A DNA stretch of 64,000 bases from JAVDCA01 sp963819385 (GCA_963819385.1 CAWFVV010000006.1:2294001-2358000); one strand, 5' to 3'. Counted from the first letter of the stretch, positions 17,742 through 26,976 are shown. The notes: generated from the sequence alone by a model not told the origin. A program made the numbers and translations.

Positions 17742-19298
17742 TCAGTCTCGCACGAAGTGCTCGCGCAGCACGCGGTCGACCGCATCGTGTCCGCTCGGCA
17801 GTGACGCCGCGTCGATGCGCGCGCCCGCGCCGAGCAGCAGGCGCGCGCACTCGCCATGGCGGCCGCTCGCGAACCCCCACGGGTTGAGCGCGCCATGGAT
17901 CAGCCAGTCCATCGCGGTCCCGTGGTATCGGCGATCCTGCGCCTCGAGCGGTGGATCGTGGCGCAGGACGTCCGCCATCATCTCGGCGTTGCCGTGGAAT
18001 GCGGCCCAGTGCAACGGCGTGGCGCCGTGCTGCGAGCGGGCCGTCACGGGAAATCCGCGGCGGAGCATCGCACGCACCGCCGCAAGGTTGTTGTTGCGGG
18101 CGGCGTCGGCGACGTGATGCAAGGCCCGTGGCGGCGCATGTGCCACGAGCCGCGGATCGGCCGCGAGGGCGGCGTCGGCGCGCGCCTCGTCGCCGCACCA
18201 GAGCGCATCGAGCAGGCGATCGAGCGGAGGCGCGTACTCGTGCAGCAGGTCGAGGACCTCGGCGTGTCCGCGCCGGCGCGCGACATCGAACGCCGAGACG
18301 TGGAAGCCGAGCGTCCATTGATAGATGTGCCCGCCGTTCGCGGCGGTGTCGACCATCGGGAACCAGTCCTGATCGACCCGCATCGCGATCGCGCCGGGAT
18401 CCGCGTCGAGATGGCGCCGCACCGGCGCGACGTCGCCGAGCGCCGCCGCGAGCAGCAGGTCGGATCGCGCGCCCTGCGCGACGAGGAAGCCCGCCACCTC
18501 GGGGCGCTCGCCGATGAGGTGCTGCGCCGGGGTCGAGTCGTGATCGTCGTCGCGCGCGTCGATCTCTGCGCCATGCGCGAGCAGGAACCGGGCGATCTCG
18601 ATCGTGCAGGCGAAATGCAGCGGCCGCTTGCCGTCGCCGCCCTTGGCGTGGACGAGGGACGGATCGCCGGCGACCAGGGCCGCGAGCTCCGCCATCATGC
18701 CGAGATGGGCCGCCGCGAAGGCGTCGATCCGCGCGCCGCGGGCGATGAGCGGCGCGGCCTCGTCTGGGTTCACCTGTTCGAGCACGCCGAAGCCGCCGTT
18801 CTCCCAGGCGGTCCTGGCATTGAGATCGGCGCCATGGGCGAGCAGGAGATCGAGCAGCTCGAGATTGGTTCGCGCCACGTGCACGGCCGGGCTTTTGAAG
18901 CCGAACATCGGCGCATCGATCGTCGCGACGAGATCGGGATCGGTGCGCAGCAGCTCGCGCACGCGATCGACGTCGCCTGCCTCGACTGCGGCCTTGAACA
19001 GATCGGCCGGCGATCGCGTCAACGATTCGATTTTTTGCTTCATCTGCGGCCAGCCCGCAAAGCCGTAGCCGCGCGCGATCACGAGCTGGGCATCGCTCAG
19101 GACGAAATCTTCCGGCGCCGGGGGCTCCGGGTGCAGCGCGCGCACGCGCTCGATCGCGGCGGACTTGCCGCGCCAATAGTCGCGCGCGAGCGCCTTGGCG
19201 AGCTTGCGCTGCTTGTCGAGACTCGGACGCGAGGGAAGCGGTCGAACGAAGCGCCCAGCATCGCGATCCGGCCGTCGATCCGATGATTCTTGCGACAT
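17742..19298 (-). CDS. Ankyrin-repeat protein
   Basis: 518 residues. The N-terminus (residues about 20-70: RPSLDKQRKLAKALARDYWRG, then DAQLVIARGYGFAGWPQMKQKIE) resembles the leader seen in bacterial ankyrin proteins of this type. The rest is ankyrin-like repeats with recurring motifs such as LLLAHGADLNAR, KRPLHFACT, FLLAHGAEIDARDDD, ATPLHWAAFHG and LLLGAGARIDAA. No signal peptide or enzymatic domain is visible, so it is likely a cytoplasmic protein-binding scaffold. AGAGG before 19298 fixes the start; the frame is open to 19661 without protein-like sequence. It converges with the DUF983 gene. Confidence 0.88.
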   Translation of the reverse strand: MSQESSDRRPDRDAGRFVRPLPSRPSLDKQRKLAKALARDYWRGKSAAIERVRALHPEPPAPEDFVLSDAQLVIARGYGFAGWPQMKQKIESLTRSPADLFKAAVEAGDVDRVRELLRTDPDLVATIDAPMFGFKSPAVHVARTNLELLDLLLAHGADLNARTAWENGGFGVLEQVNPDEAAPLIARGARIDAFAAAHLGMMAELAALVAGDPSLVHAKGGDGKRPLHFACTIEIARFLLAHGAEIDARDDDHDSTPAQHLIGERPEVAGFLVAQGARSDLLLAAALGDVAPVRRHLDADPGAIAMRVDQDWFPMVDTAANGGHIYQWTLGFHVSAFDVARRRGHAEVLDLLHEYAPPLDRLLDALWCGDEARADAALAADPRLVAHAPPRALHHVADAARNNNLAAVRAMLRRGFPVTARSQHGATPLHWAAFHGNAEMMADVLRHDPPLEAQDRRYHGTAMDWLIHGALNPWGFASGRHGECARLLLGAGARIDAASLPSGHDAVDRVLREHFVRD

Positions 19299-19669
19299 GA
19301 TGGACCTCTTTCTCCAGGCCCGGTGTCCACGAGACGGGCGGAAAGAGGGTCGTCGTTGCGTCGTCACGATTTCGGTTCGGGTGGGAGGCTCCCTTCCCGT
19401 GGACGGGGCGCGCCCCGAGCGCGCCATCGCAGCATAGCACGCTGCGCCCGCGCTTTCAGCCATCGACATGACGTTCGTGTCGCCGCGCGAGCAATGCGGG
19501 CATGCGATCTTCGCCTGCCAGTTCCGGCTCTTCCCATCATGGGGGCTACGCATCATGAATCGCGACCGTGCGCGCGCTGTCGAAGCCGCGCCAGATAGTC
19601 TCTGCGACTTGTTCGCCGAGCTCATGCATTGACCCGATCGGGCAGGCATGAGCTTCGACAACGCGCTGT

Positions 19670-19785
19670 AGGGCGCGTGCTCATAAAGGTGGAGCCGCTG
19701 ACCGGGGCACGTTGATGTCCGCTATGACCCCGACAGCAGCGCAAAAGCCGACGTGGCGGGACTTGCGCGTTGGGCCACAAGCCGA
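19670..19785. repeat. GTCCGCT...GCGGACAT-type dispersed repeat, copy A
   Basis: A diverged copy of an element also at 27380-27510 and 33120-33236: GGGCGCGTGCTCATAAA, then TTGATGTCCGCTATG, an interrupted inverted half (AAAGCCGACGTGGC), and GTTGGGCC. It lies in the 516-base gene-free stretch 19299-19814. The rest of that stretch shows no gene I can support. Confidence 0.6.
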
Positions 19786-19814
19786 CGTTGCACGCCTTGC
19801 CGCAGGACCCGAGA

Positions 19815-20582
19815 TCAGCCGGGCTCCATGCCATGATGCTTGATAGCCGGCGCGGCAGCCGGCGAAGTGAGATATTGGATCAAGGCCTTCGCCGCGGCAG
19901 TGTCGCGCGCTCCGCTGTGGATGCCGGCGGCGAAGACAGTGACCTTGTTCACGTCGGCCGGAAGCGGACCGAGATAGTCGATGCCGGGCTCGTGGATCAG
20001 TTCGCTGACCTGCTGGAATCCTATCTCGGCTTCGCCTTTCGCGATGACGGTGCCGATCCGCTCGCCTGGAGGGACTTGCCTGAGCTTCGGCTTCACCTGA
20101 TCGGCAATTCCCATGCGGTCAAACAAGCTCGCCATGTAGACACCGCTTGGGCCGCTCGAGTAGCCAATTGACTTGGCCGCAAGCAATGTCTTCTTCAGCG
20201 CCTCGCTCGATCCGATGTCCGGTTTCGGTGCACCTGCGCGGACCGCTACGCCCACGCTGGATGTCATCAGATTGGCCCGGCTCCCCTCGACGATCTTGCC
20301 TTGCTTGATGAATGCGTCGATCTCCGGGGCCGCAACGATCACGATGTCATAAACATCACCTGCGGCCATATGCTTCTTGATATCTACGGTGCCGGCCCAC
20401 GTCGCGACGATTTTGTGTCCCGAGCTCTTTTCGAACGCAGGGATAAGGTCGAGGCATGCCTCCTTGGTCGCGCCCGAAGCCAAGACTTTGATTTCCGCAG
20501 CGCCAGCCGCATAGCACGTGACGGCTCCGAAGCCGACAATGGCGGACAAAAGAAGAATCGAACGAGTATACTGAATTTTCAT
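19815..20582 (-). CDS. Periplasmic solute-binding protein, ModA-like
   Basis: 255 residues. The signal peptide MKIQYTRSILLLSAIVGFG is cleaved near GAA-EI. The mature part opens IKVLASGATKEACLDLIPAFEKSSGHKIVATWAG, the layout of extracellular molybdate-type binding proteins. It continues with DIVIVAAPEIDAFIKQGK and SIGYSSGPSGVYMASLFDRMGI. No permease or ATPase gene is next to it, so the substrate and partner are unknown; in orphan form such proteins may act in sensing. ATG 20582 follows a GGGGCG stretch; a Met four codons upstream (20594) is possible. It is divergent from the ToxR-like regulator at 20765, with 182 bases between them. Confidence 0.85.
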   Translation of the reverse strand: MKIQYTRSILLLSAIVGFGAVTCYAAGAAEIKVLASGATKEACLDLIPAFEKSSGHKIVATWAGTVDIKKHMAAGDVYDIVIVAAPEIDAFIKQGKIVEGSRANLMTSSVGVAVRAGAPKPDIGSSEALKKTLLAAKSIGYSSGPSGVYMASLFDRMGIADQVKPKLRQVPPGERIGTVIAKGEAEIGFQQVSELIHEPGIDYLGPLPADVNKVTVFAAGIHSGARDTAAAKALIQYLTSPAAAPAIKHHGMEPG

Positions 20583-20764
20583 GTGTCGCCCCATGGTTGA
20601 AAACAAAGCGAGCGAGTACGCGCTTGTGACTCGATATGCGCCGACGGGCCCTCCGTGGCGAGGCCGGGCTGTAGGCTGGAGAGCGCCGAAAGTCCTGATG
20701 GATCGGTGACAGAACGACGATATTTTGGCTAGAGTGGTGGAATTACGCGTGGAGTTGGGGGGCA

Positions 20765-21814
20765 ATGGACCAACTTTTGGACAGGCGTCTGCGGTTCGAA
20801 CGCTTCACCCTCGATCTCGCGCGCGGGACTTTGATGGTTCGTGGGGAGGAGATCACCCTTCGACCAAAGACGTCCGACGTCCTGCAGCACCTTGCGGAGA
20901 AGGCCGGCCACCTGGTGCTCAAGCAAGACCTTCACGATGCCGTCTGGCCGGGCGTCGCCGTCACTGACGACTCACTGGTGCAGTGTATTCGGGAGTTGCG
21001 CCAGATCCTTGGCGACGAGGACCGCAGCCTCATCAAGACCGTCTCCCGCCGCGGCTACCTGCTCGATGCCGCGCCGAGGCCGCCAGCGGCAGGCGATCGG
21101 CCTGCAGAGCCCGCGCCGCCTCGTCCGTTCCGCGCAGACGCCACGCGCAACCACGGCGTTCGATCGGGAATGCCGAGGCCGACCGGCGCGTGTAAACGAT
21201 ACGCTGTGCTTGTCGCAACAGCCCTTCTCGGCGCGGCGTTCGGCGCGATCATTCTGCACGCGCGCACCACGGAACTCTCGGTTCCCCTCGACCTGACGCC
21301 AGCGCGCGTGTCGCCGTCGGCGCTCAGCAAGCTGTTCACCGAACGCGACGCCAGGCGCGTCGCCGAAATGGCGCAAGGCAAGCAGTTGCCAATTCCGCCC
21401 ATCGAGTTCGAGACCCCGGATGAGGACGTACCGGTGGCCATTCGGCGTTTCGTCGGCGTCTGGGTCAGCGACAAGGGGTTCGTGAACACGAACCGTCAAT
21501 TCATGTTCGTCGTCACGCACGTCGAAAAGCAAGGTCTGGCCGGCGGCTGGACGGTACGAGGCCCGCCTGCACCAAACAGCCGCATCCAAAATCCCGCCGC
21601 GGCCGTTCCGTTTACAGCATTCATATCCGGCGACGTGCTGACTTATCGCAATCCGCGCGGCGAATATGCGGTGTGGTTCTCGGAACACGGCGGGATCGTT
21701 TTCAAGCAGACCTACGTCACCGGCGATATGACAATGGTGGCGCTCGATCCGGTCTGGACTCCGCTCGAAGCCGAAGGCGGCCGCCACGAAATCCATCGCT
21801 CGTCGGTCCGGTAG
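20765..21814 (+). CDS. ToxR/CadC-like winged-helix membrane regulator
   Basis: 349 residues. The N-terminal OmpR-type winged helix (about 8-102) includes LTLDLARGTL-type wing strands, EITLRPKTSDVLQHLAEKAGHLVLKQDLHDAVWPGVAVTDDSLVQCIRELRQILGD and IKTVSRRGYLL. A Pro/Arg-rich linker leads to one transmembrane helix (about 142-160: YAVLVATALLGAAFGAIIL). About 185 residues of periplasmic domain follow, with no family I recognise (contains AIRRFVGVWVSDKGF and GEYAVWFSEHGG). The layout fits a one-component transmembrane activator. Its divergent position makes the ModA-like binding protein gene a likely target or partner (inference). Confidence 0.87.
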   Translation: MDQLLDRRLRFERFTLDLARGTLMVRGEEITLRPKTSDVLQHLAEKAGHLVLKQDLHDAVWPGVAVTDDSLVQCIRELRQILGDEDRSLIKTVSRRGYLLDAAPRPPAAGDRPAEPAPPRPFRADATRNHGVRSGMPRPTGACKRYAVLVATALLGAAFGAIILHARTTELSVPLDLTPARVSPSALSKLFTERDARRVAEMAQGKQLPIPPIEFETPDEDVPVAIRRFVGVWVSDKGFVNTNRQFMFVVTHVEKQGLAGGWTVRGPPAPNSRIQNPAAAVPFTAFISGDVLTYRNPRGEYAVWFSEHGGIVFKQTYVTGDMTMVALDPVWTPLEAEGGRHEIHRSSVR

Positions 21815-22055
21815 GGGCGCGTCGGCCATGCTCCAGTCGTGTCCGCGATTGAGACTAGCCGAAAGCGTCCAGATGAAGTCTGGTATGGGTCATGAGCGTC
21901 GCCCCGGTTGGCGGCCAATGTCCGCTTCGGCGCCGACCCCGGACCTCTCGCCCACTTCCGTGTTGGGCCGATGGCGTTGATAAAGTCGCCGATCGGATGG
22001 GCGAAGCCATCCAACTGGTCGTTGGGTTAGCTCCGACTTGATCCCGGTGTGCCGG

Positions 22056-22145
22056 CCGGCGCAGGAGATGGCGGGCCGGAATGCGCTCTTCGAGGTTGAA
22101 CAGATAGAACAGCTGGCTCTGATCGACCTTCTGCCGACCCATCAT
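22056..22145 (-). pseudogene. Transposase N-terminal remnant (IS1182-like)
   Basis: About 30 codons translate as MMGRQKVDQSQLFYLFNLEERI followed by PARHLLRR. This is the typical opening of IS1182/IS5-superfamily transposases (the DQSQLFY...NLE...P..HLLR pattern). The frame then runs into unrelated sequence, so only a stub survives. The surrounding gene-free stretch 21815-22251 also carries a fragment of the GTCCGCTT dispersed repeat near 21885-21960. No intact IS ends are visible. Confidence 0.72.
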
Positions 22146-22251
22146 GACCCGCCTCCGCCGCCGAGAACTCAAGCAGAAGGAATCACGATTCGCCGATCAC
22201 AACGAACGACTTTTTCAACAGCATCGGCCAGAAACGGAAACCGGCCGATCG

Positions 22252-23034
22252 TCACTCCAACACGCCGTCCTGATGTTTCAGCACCCTGCGTGCGAAGTAG
22301 TGGAACGTCGCCGCAACCGCGCGCGGCTTGAGACGATAATCGTGCGCCTCGCGTGCGATGGCGGGGTCGATCGGCTTGATCGTGCCGATCAATTCCGCGA
22401 GCACCTGCATCCTGGCGGCGCGCTCGATGAACACCGCGAGCACGGCCGCTTCCTCGATCGTCCCGGCCGCGACGAGCTGGCCGTGATGGGCAAGCAGGAT
22501 CGCGCGCTTGTCGCCCAGCGCCTCGTGGATGATCCGCCCCTCCTCGTCGCCGATCGGCGGCCCAGGCCATTCGGCGAGATGCGCGCAGTCTTCGTAGAAC
22601 ATGGCGGTGTCCATGTGAGCGGCAACAAGCGGCTTGCCGACCAATGACAGCGCCGAGCAATAAGGCGGATGGGTATGCACGATTGCGTCCACGTTGGGCC
22701 GGTGCCGGTAAATCCACAGATGGAAGCGATTGGACGGGTTGACCATGCCTTCGCCTTCAAGGAGCTGAAGGTCGTCGTCCACCAATACGATGTTGCTCGC
22801 ACGCGCCTCATCGAAGCCGAGACCGAAACTCAGCATCCAATAGGTTCCCGGCCGCTCGCCACGTGCGGTGATCTGACCCGCGAGCGCCGACTCATGTCCC
22901 TCGCCGGCGAGAATTCGGCAGCTGAGCGCCATCTTCTGTCGCAACGACCACGTCGGCGTCGGCAGATGGCGCTCCATCTGGTCGGTCGTGCGAGCATGGT
23001 ACTCGGACTTTTCGCGAATGATGACGTCGCTCAT
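22252..23034 (-). CDS. Class II aldolase/adducin-family protein
   Basis: 260 residues. The class II aldolase fold is shown by the zinc-site motif VHTHPPY with His120 and His122, the later LLAHHG with His183/184, and an early GHESALAGQITAR segment (residues about 45-58). These enzymes cleave or decarboxylate phosphorylated sugars or related hydroxy acids; the substrate here is unknown. It sits 16 bases downstream of a TctC-type binding protein on the same strand, so the two form an operon. That context suggests catabolism of an imported carboxylic acid (inference). Confidence 0.9.
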   Translation of the reverse strand: MSDVIIREKSEYHARTTDQMERHLPTPTWSLRQKMALSCRILAGEGHESALAGQITARGERPGTYWMLSFGLGFDEARASNIVLVDDDLQLLEGEGMVNPSNRFHLWIYRHRPNVDAIVHTHPPYCSALSLVGKPLVAAHMDTAMFYEDCAHLAEWPGPPIGDEEGRIIHEALGDKRAILLAHHGQLVAAGTIEEAAVLAVFIERAARMQVLAELIGTIKPIDPAIAREAHDYRLKPRAVAATFHYFARRVLKHQDGVLE

Positions 23035-23050
23035 CTCCTGCTCGCTCCTC

Positions 23051-24025
23051 TCATTGCGGGGTCACGCCGGCCTGGCGCGCCAGCGCCGACCATTTGGGAA
23101 TCTCGGCGGCCACATAGGCCGCAAGCTCCGCCGAACTGTTTCCGACCACCTCGGCGCCCTGGTCGCGCAGCTTATCGCGAACATCCGGCAACGCCAGCGC
23201 CGCCACGGTTGCATCATGCAGGCGCGCCAGGATCGCGGCGGGCGTACCGGCCGGCGCAAACAGCGCGTACACGTTGTCGGCGACGAGCTGCGGGAAACCC
23301 GCCTCGGCGGCGGTCGGCACGTCGGACATCGCGCTGCTGCGCGCCGCACTGGTGACTGCGAGCGCGCGCAGGGTGCCGGCACGGACATGGGGACCGAGCG
23401 ACAACATGGTTTCGAAGGCGATCGGAACCTCGCCCGAGAGCAGGGCCGTCACGGTCGGGGCACCGCCGCGATATGGGACGTGCTGCAGCGCCAGCCCCGA
23501 CAACTGATTCAACAATTGACCGGTCAGGTGGAATACGGTGCCGACCCCCGCCGAGCCGAACGTCCCGATGTCCCGCGGGTGAGCCTTGGCGGCTTCGACC
23601 AATTCGCGCATCGAATGAGCCGGTACGCGCGGATTGGCCGCCATGAGGATCGCGGCCGAAGCAACGGTGGTGATCGGCGCAAAATCCTTGACCGTATCGT
23701 AGGGGAGCCGCGCATGAATGCCGGGATTGATCACGTGACTGGTCGGAACAAGCAGCAGCGTGTATCCATCCGGCTCAGCCTTGGCGGCGAACCCCGTGCC
23801 AACCACACCGCCCGCGCCGCCGCGATTATCGATCACGATCGGTTGGCGCAAACTCGCCTGCAGCTTCTCGCCGAGTATGCGGCCGACAATGTCGGTGCCG
23901 CCACCCGGAGGATACGGCACCACGATTCGGATGGGTCGGCTCGGATAGCCGTCAGCCGCATGCCCGGATCTCGAGCAAATCACGCCCGCGCCAACAAGAA
24001 CGCGGATGAAATCTCGGCGTCTCAT
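23051..24025 (-). CDS. Tripartite tricarboxylate transporter substrate-binding protein (Bug/TctC family)
   Basis: 324 residues. A Tat-like signal (MRRRDFIRVLVGAGVI) is cleaved near GHAAD. The mature protein starts YPSRPIRIVVPYPPGGGTDIVGRI, the hallmark of Bug proteins, and contains the ligand-loop block VIDNRGGAGGVVGTGFAAKAEPDGYTLLLVPTSH. The family binds carboxylates in the periplasm. No TctA/TctB membrane subunits are nearby, as is usual for orphan Bug genes. GGAGGAAG directly upstream fixes ATG 24025. The gene is first in an operon with the class II aldolase. Three 28-bp direct repeats lie just upstream (24043-24126). Confidence 0.93.
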   Translation of the reverse strand: MRRRDFIRVLVGAGVICSRSGHAADGYPSRPIRIVVPYPPGGGTDIVGRILGEKLQASLRQPIVIDNRGGAGGVVGTGFAAKAEPDGYTLLLVPTSHVINPGIHARLPYDTVKDFAPITTVASAAILMAANPRVPAHSMRELVEAAKAHPRDIGTFGSAGVGTVFHLTGQLLNQLSGLALQHVPYRGGAPTVTALLSGEVPIAFETMLSLGPHVRAGTLRALAVTSAARSSAMSDVPTAAEAGFPQLVADNVYALFAPAGTPAAILARLHDATVAALALPDVRDKLRDQGAEVVGNSSAELAAYVAAEIPKWSALARQAGVTPQ

Positions 24026-24042
24026 CGACTTCCTCCACACGA

Positions 24043-24126
24043 GTTGGCCGCGAGTGACAAGACAAAATCAGTTAGCCGCACGTGACGAGACAAAATTGGT
24101 TCGCCGCAAGTGGCAACACAAAACTA
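24043..24126. repeat. Three tandem 28-bp direct repeats upstream of a TctC operon
   Basis: Units begin at 24043, 24071 and 24099 with an exact 28-base period. All three share GTT-N-GCCGC-NN-GTG-N-C-N-A-N-ACAAAA. They lie between the TctC start (24025) and the LuxR-family gene, in a 532-base non-coding stretch (24026-24557) that otherwise shows no gene. Position and spacing suggest a regulator-binding array or a leftover of a dispersed repeat; neither can be proven from sequence. Confidence 0.85.
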
Positions 24127-24557
24127 TCACGAAGGCCACGCTGTTTACAGCTACTCCATCGGCCAGTGTCCGCTCCGGCTCGAAAGCGCGGATCGACTAC
24201 CCGCGCATGACCGCAAGCCTCTGAAAGCCGGCATGAATCAGCTGCGGCCGCGCAAGGTCGGGGACGTGGCGCCGACTGGTTGTACGATCGAGCACGCAAC
24301 GGTGCGGCAGAGGAAGGCGGGGCGCCCGGCCAGGTTCGCATGCGCCGCAACAAATCGGAGCGCGGTCGCACGGCTTGGGCTATTCCACAGGGCTGTGCAA
24401 CACGGCGGCGGGGCATGCGCGATAAGCTTCGCATATTCGCTGCTTTCCAGGCCGGCACGACCGCGCTAGTCTTTCGACTTCAGCACCCGACTTCTGCGCC
24501 GATGACGTGGCGGCAAGGGCGTTGGAGCTTCGGCCCGATGCCTGGGGGCGCCTGCGC

Positions 24558-25685
24558 ATGGACCTCGACGAAACTTTGCTGCCGTTGATCGGCGGCATCT
24601 ACGATTGCGTGCTGAATCCGGAGAGCTGGAACGCCGTCCTGCCCAGGATCGGCGCCTTCGTCGGCGGATCGGGCGGCGGCCTGTTCGCACATCATCCGTC
24701 GCGACGCAGCGCGAGCATCTACTACCAGTTCGGCACCGATCCGAGCTATCGTCAGCTCTATCTCGAAAAATACATGACGCTCGACCCGATGTTCGGCACC
24801 TATTTCGTGCTCGACATCGGCGACGTCTTCAGCTCGTCGACGATCATGCCGCATGCCGAATTCCTGCAATCGCGTTTCTATAAAGAGTGGGTCCGGCCGC
24901 AGGGCTGGTATGACAACATCTGCGTCTATCTCGACAGATCATCCGAAGGTCACGCGGCTCTGGTCGTGTTTCGGAATGAGCGCGAAGGCATCGCAGACGA
25001 GCCGGCACGCAAGCGCCTGCGGCTCCTGGTTCCGCACCTCCGCCGTGCCGTGCTGATCGGAAACCTCATCGACTTCAAGACCGCGCAGGCCGCGACGTTC
25101 GCCGACGCGCTCGACGGGCTCAGCGCCGGCACGTTGTTCGTGGATTCGAGCGGCCGCATTACCCACGCCAACGCGGCTGCCCAGGCGCTGCTTGCCGCGG
25201 GCGACGTCTTGCGCGGCTCGCACGGCCGGCTCGTCGCGACCGATCCGGAGACCAACCAGGCGCTGTGCGACATCCTTCTGGCCGCGGGCAGCGGCGACGG
25301 GGCGATCGGCGTCAAAGGCGTGGCCGTGCCGCTGCTCGCGCGCAGCGGCGAGCGCTACGTCGCCCATGTGCTGCCGCTCTCGTCGGGCGCGCGCCGCAGC
25401 GCCGGCTATGCGGCCGCGGCGGCGCTGTTCGTGCAGAAGGCCGCCCTGGCGACGCATTCGCCACCCGAGGTGATCGCCAAGACATATCGGCTGACGCCGA
25501 TGGAGGTGCGCATCCTGCTGGCCATCGTGGAGGTGGGCGGCGGGCCGCAGGTCGCCGAGACGCTCGGCATCGGCGAGGGAACGGTCAAGACCCATCTCAA
25601 GCGGCTTTATGAGAAGACCGGCGCGCGCCGGCAGGCGGATCTGGTCAAGCTCTTTGCCGGCTACACCAGCCCGCTCGCGGGCTGA
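24558..25685 (+). CDS. LuxR-family transcriptional regulator
   Basis: 375 residues from MDLDETLLPLIGGIYDCV. The first roughly 180 residues form an alpha/beta sensory region (ESWNAVLPRIGAFVGG, then FYKEWVRPQGWYDNI). The middle is PAS-like (FVDSSGRITHANAAAQALL). The C-terminus is a LuxR helix-turn-helix: LTPMEVRILLAIVEVGG then VAETLGIGEGTVKTHLKRLYEKTGARRQADLV. This layout is common in Rhizobiales one-component regulators; the signal is unknown. The frame is open from 24507, but 24558 gives the better N-terminus. There is no clear target next door. Confidence 0.88.
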   Translation: MDLDETLLPLIGGIYDCVLNPESWNAVLPRIGAFVGGSGGGLFAHHPSRRSASIYYQFGTDPSYRQLYLEKYMTLDPMFGTYFVLDIGDVFSSSTIMPHAEFLQSRFYKEWVRPQGWYDNICVYLDRSSEGHAALVVFRNEREGIADEPARKRLRLLVPHLRRAVLIGNLIDFKTAQAATFADALDGLSAGTLFVDSSGRITHANAAAQALLAAGDVLRGSHGRLVATDPETNQALCDILLAAGSGDGAIGVKGVAVPLLARSGERYVAHVLPLSSGARRSAGYAAAAALFVQKAALATHSPPEVIAKTYRLTPMEVRILLAIVEVGGGPQVAETLGIGEGTVKTHLKRLYEKTGARRQADLVKLFAGYTSPLAG

Positions 25686-25867
25686 TCGCACGGGTCCGCG
25701 AAGACGGGCAACGCATTCCCCAGATCCGACGGGGTCTCCCGATCGGGAGACGCGGCGCGTCCTGACGCTGCGGTAGGCTCAAGGAGGGATGCCGCCATGT
25801 CGCGGCGCGAGCCTGAACTAAAGACCGATCGGGAGATCGGTGACGCGACAACAAAGGACGTAACCTG

Positions 25868-26284
25868 ATGATCAGACCATGGACGACCAAATCGCCAGTG
25901 GTTTTCTCATTGGTTGTTCTATCGATTGCATTTATCGCTTTGAGTAGCGAGGCGCAGGCCGCCCCGCCGTACAGGATCAAACAAGGCTCATATTTGTTCA
26001 AACACCAAGGGTGTGGTTACAACCCCGAAGGTTGTACGTGGTGTACATCCAGAAGATGCTACATGGTGGACGGCTGCAAAGACGGCTGGTGTAACGTGTG
26101 GTATAGCCGCCCTGATCCGAGCACCACCAAACCACGTCCCGGACAGATTGGACCTGTTTCTGTAGGGCCGACCGCGCCGCCAAAGAAGACCGGTCCCGGC
26201 ACGTTGAAGAACCCACCGACAACGGTTTCGAACCCGACCGCCCCCACCCAACCACCGCCGCAGATTCGGGCAAGGCACAACTAA
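25868..26284 (+). CDS. Secreted cysteine-rich protein with proline-rich tail
   Basis: 138 residues. The signal peptide spans about residues 10-31 (VVFSLVVLSIAFIALSSEAQA, cleavage at AQA-AP). A compact Cys/Trp-rich domain, residues about 48-83 (GCGYNPEGCTWCTSRRCYMV, then DGCKDGWCNVWY), holds six Cys, probably disulphide-bonded. The rest is a Pro/Thr/Lys-rich, probably disordered tail. AAAGGA precedes the start. It heads a run of three smaller exported proteins in the same direction (26316, 26622, 26977). Codon and base use here is less GC-biased than in flanking genes. Function unknown. Confidence 0.7.
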   Translation: MIRPWTTKSPVVFSLVVLSIAFIALSSEAQAAPPYRIKQGSYLFKHQGCGYNPEGCTWCTSRRCYMVDGCKDGWCNVWYSRPDPSTTKPRPGQIGPVSVGPTAPPKKTGPGTLKNPPTTVSNPTAPTQPPPQIRARHN

Positions 26285-26315
26285 CGCTGACGGTTGGAAG
26301 AAGCCCGGAAAAGCG

Positions 26316-26597
26316 ATGTCGACAGCGATCTCGCTCCTGGCGATCTCGGCGGCCCTGACCTGGAGCTGCAGCCACGCGTTCGCAAAGTCCGGTGATGCCG
26401 CTCCGAGTCAAGTGCGACCGGCCCCGGTGCACGCGTCCGGCACCTCCGCCGCCCCCTCGGGCGCCGGCGCCAACCGGAACCGATACATCCCCTACTGTAA
26501 GTTGCACCCCGGCTGGGGAGGATGTCCTCCCAAGGTCCAGCCGACGTGCCGCGGACCACATCGGGGTCCGAACGGCGTGATGATTCAATGTGAGTGA
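26316..26597 (+). CDS. Small secreted protein, GPNGVMIQC family, member 1
   Basis: 93 residues. The signal peptide MSTAISLLAISAALTWSCS ends near AFA-KS. The mature part holds ASGTSAAPSGAGA, a short Cys segment (YCKLHPGWGGCPP), and ends CRGPHRGPNGVMIQCE. The same end (CRGPHMGPNGVMIQCD) and the SGTSA-PSG block recur in the protein at 26977-27267. These are tandem paralogues. Four Cys in the mature chain suggest disulphides. No known family comes to mind. Confidence 0.68.
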   Translation: MSTAISLLAISAALTWSCSHAFAKSGDAAPSQVRPAPVHASGTSAAPSGAGANRNRYIPYCKLHPGWGGCPPKVQPTCRGPHRGPNGVMIQCE

Positions 26598-26621
26598 TCG
26601 GCAGGACAAGGGAGGCGACCC

Positions 26622-26910
26622 ATGAAACCATTGTCGAAAACGGCGCTGCTCCTCGCGATGGCGGCGGCGTTGAGCTCGGGCGCGAAGTCATGTCTTCGCG
26701 AAAGGCGGCGGCACTCACCCGACCCAGGTGAAGACATCCGGCACCTCCACCACGTCCTCGCCCCCAGGCGGCGGCGGCACCCAGTCCAAAACAAGAGTCT
26801 GTCACTATCACCACTGCGTCACGGTACCTCGGCAGGGCACCACCCCCGCCGGCGGTAACGGAGGTCCCAGCCACGGCGGAGTGGATAACCCCGCGCTTCA
26901 TCCGAAATAG
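26622..26910 (+). pseudogene. Small secreted protein, GPNGVMIQC family, frameshifted member 2
   Basis: The N-terminus MKPLSKTALLLAMAAALSSGA is a signal peptide homologous to member 3, and the ribosome site (GACAAGGGAGG) is a near copy of the one before 26977. The frame then breaks. One extra A in CGCGAAGTC (26685-26686) shifts it. In the +1 frame the expected sequence appears: SHVFAKGGGTHPTQVKTSGTS, then a Gly/Pro-rich tail with CHYHHC, ending at TAG 26908-26910. The normal family C-terminus is missing. A degenerate copy of its coding sequence, GTGATCATTCAATGTGATTGA, lies just after, at 26932-26952. Confidence 0.75.
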
Positions 26911-26976
26911 CGGTCGAACATTTGCGACGAGCGTGATCATTCAATGTGATTGATCGGCAGGACAAGGGAGGCAACC

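Noticed and set aside
17856..19286. Plus-strand frame opposite the ankyrin gene
   Set aside because: Composition is typical of antisense shadow. The ankyrin frame has clear repeats and a ribosome site.
21712..22014. 100-codon minus-strand frame, partly overlapping the ToxR-like gene end
   Set aside because: The downstream half is antisense of a real gene; no family or ribosome site found.
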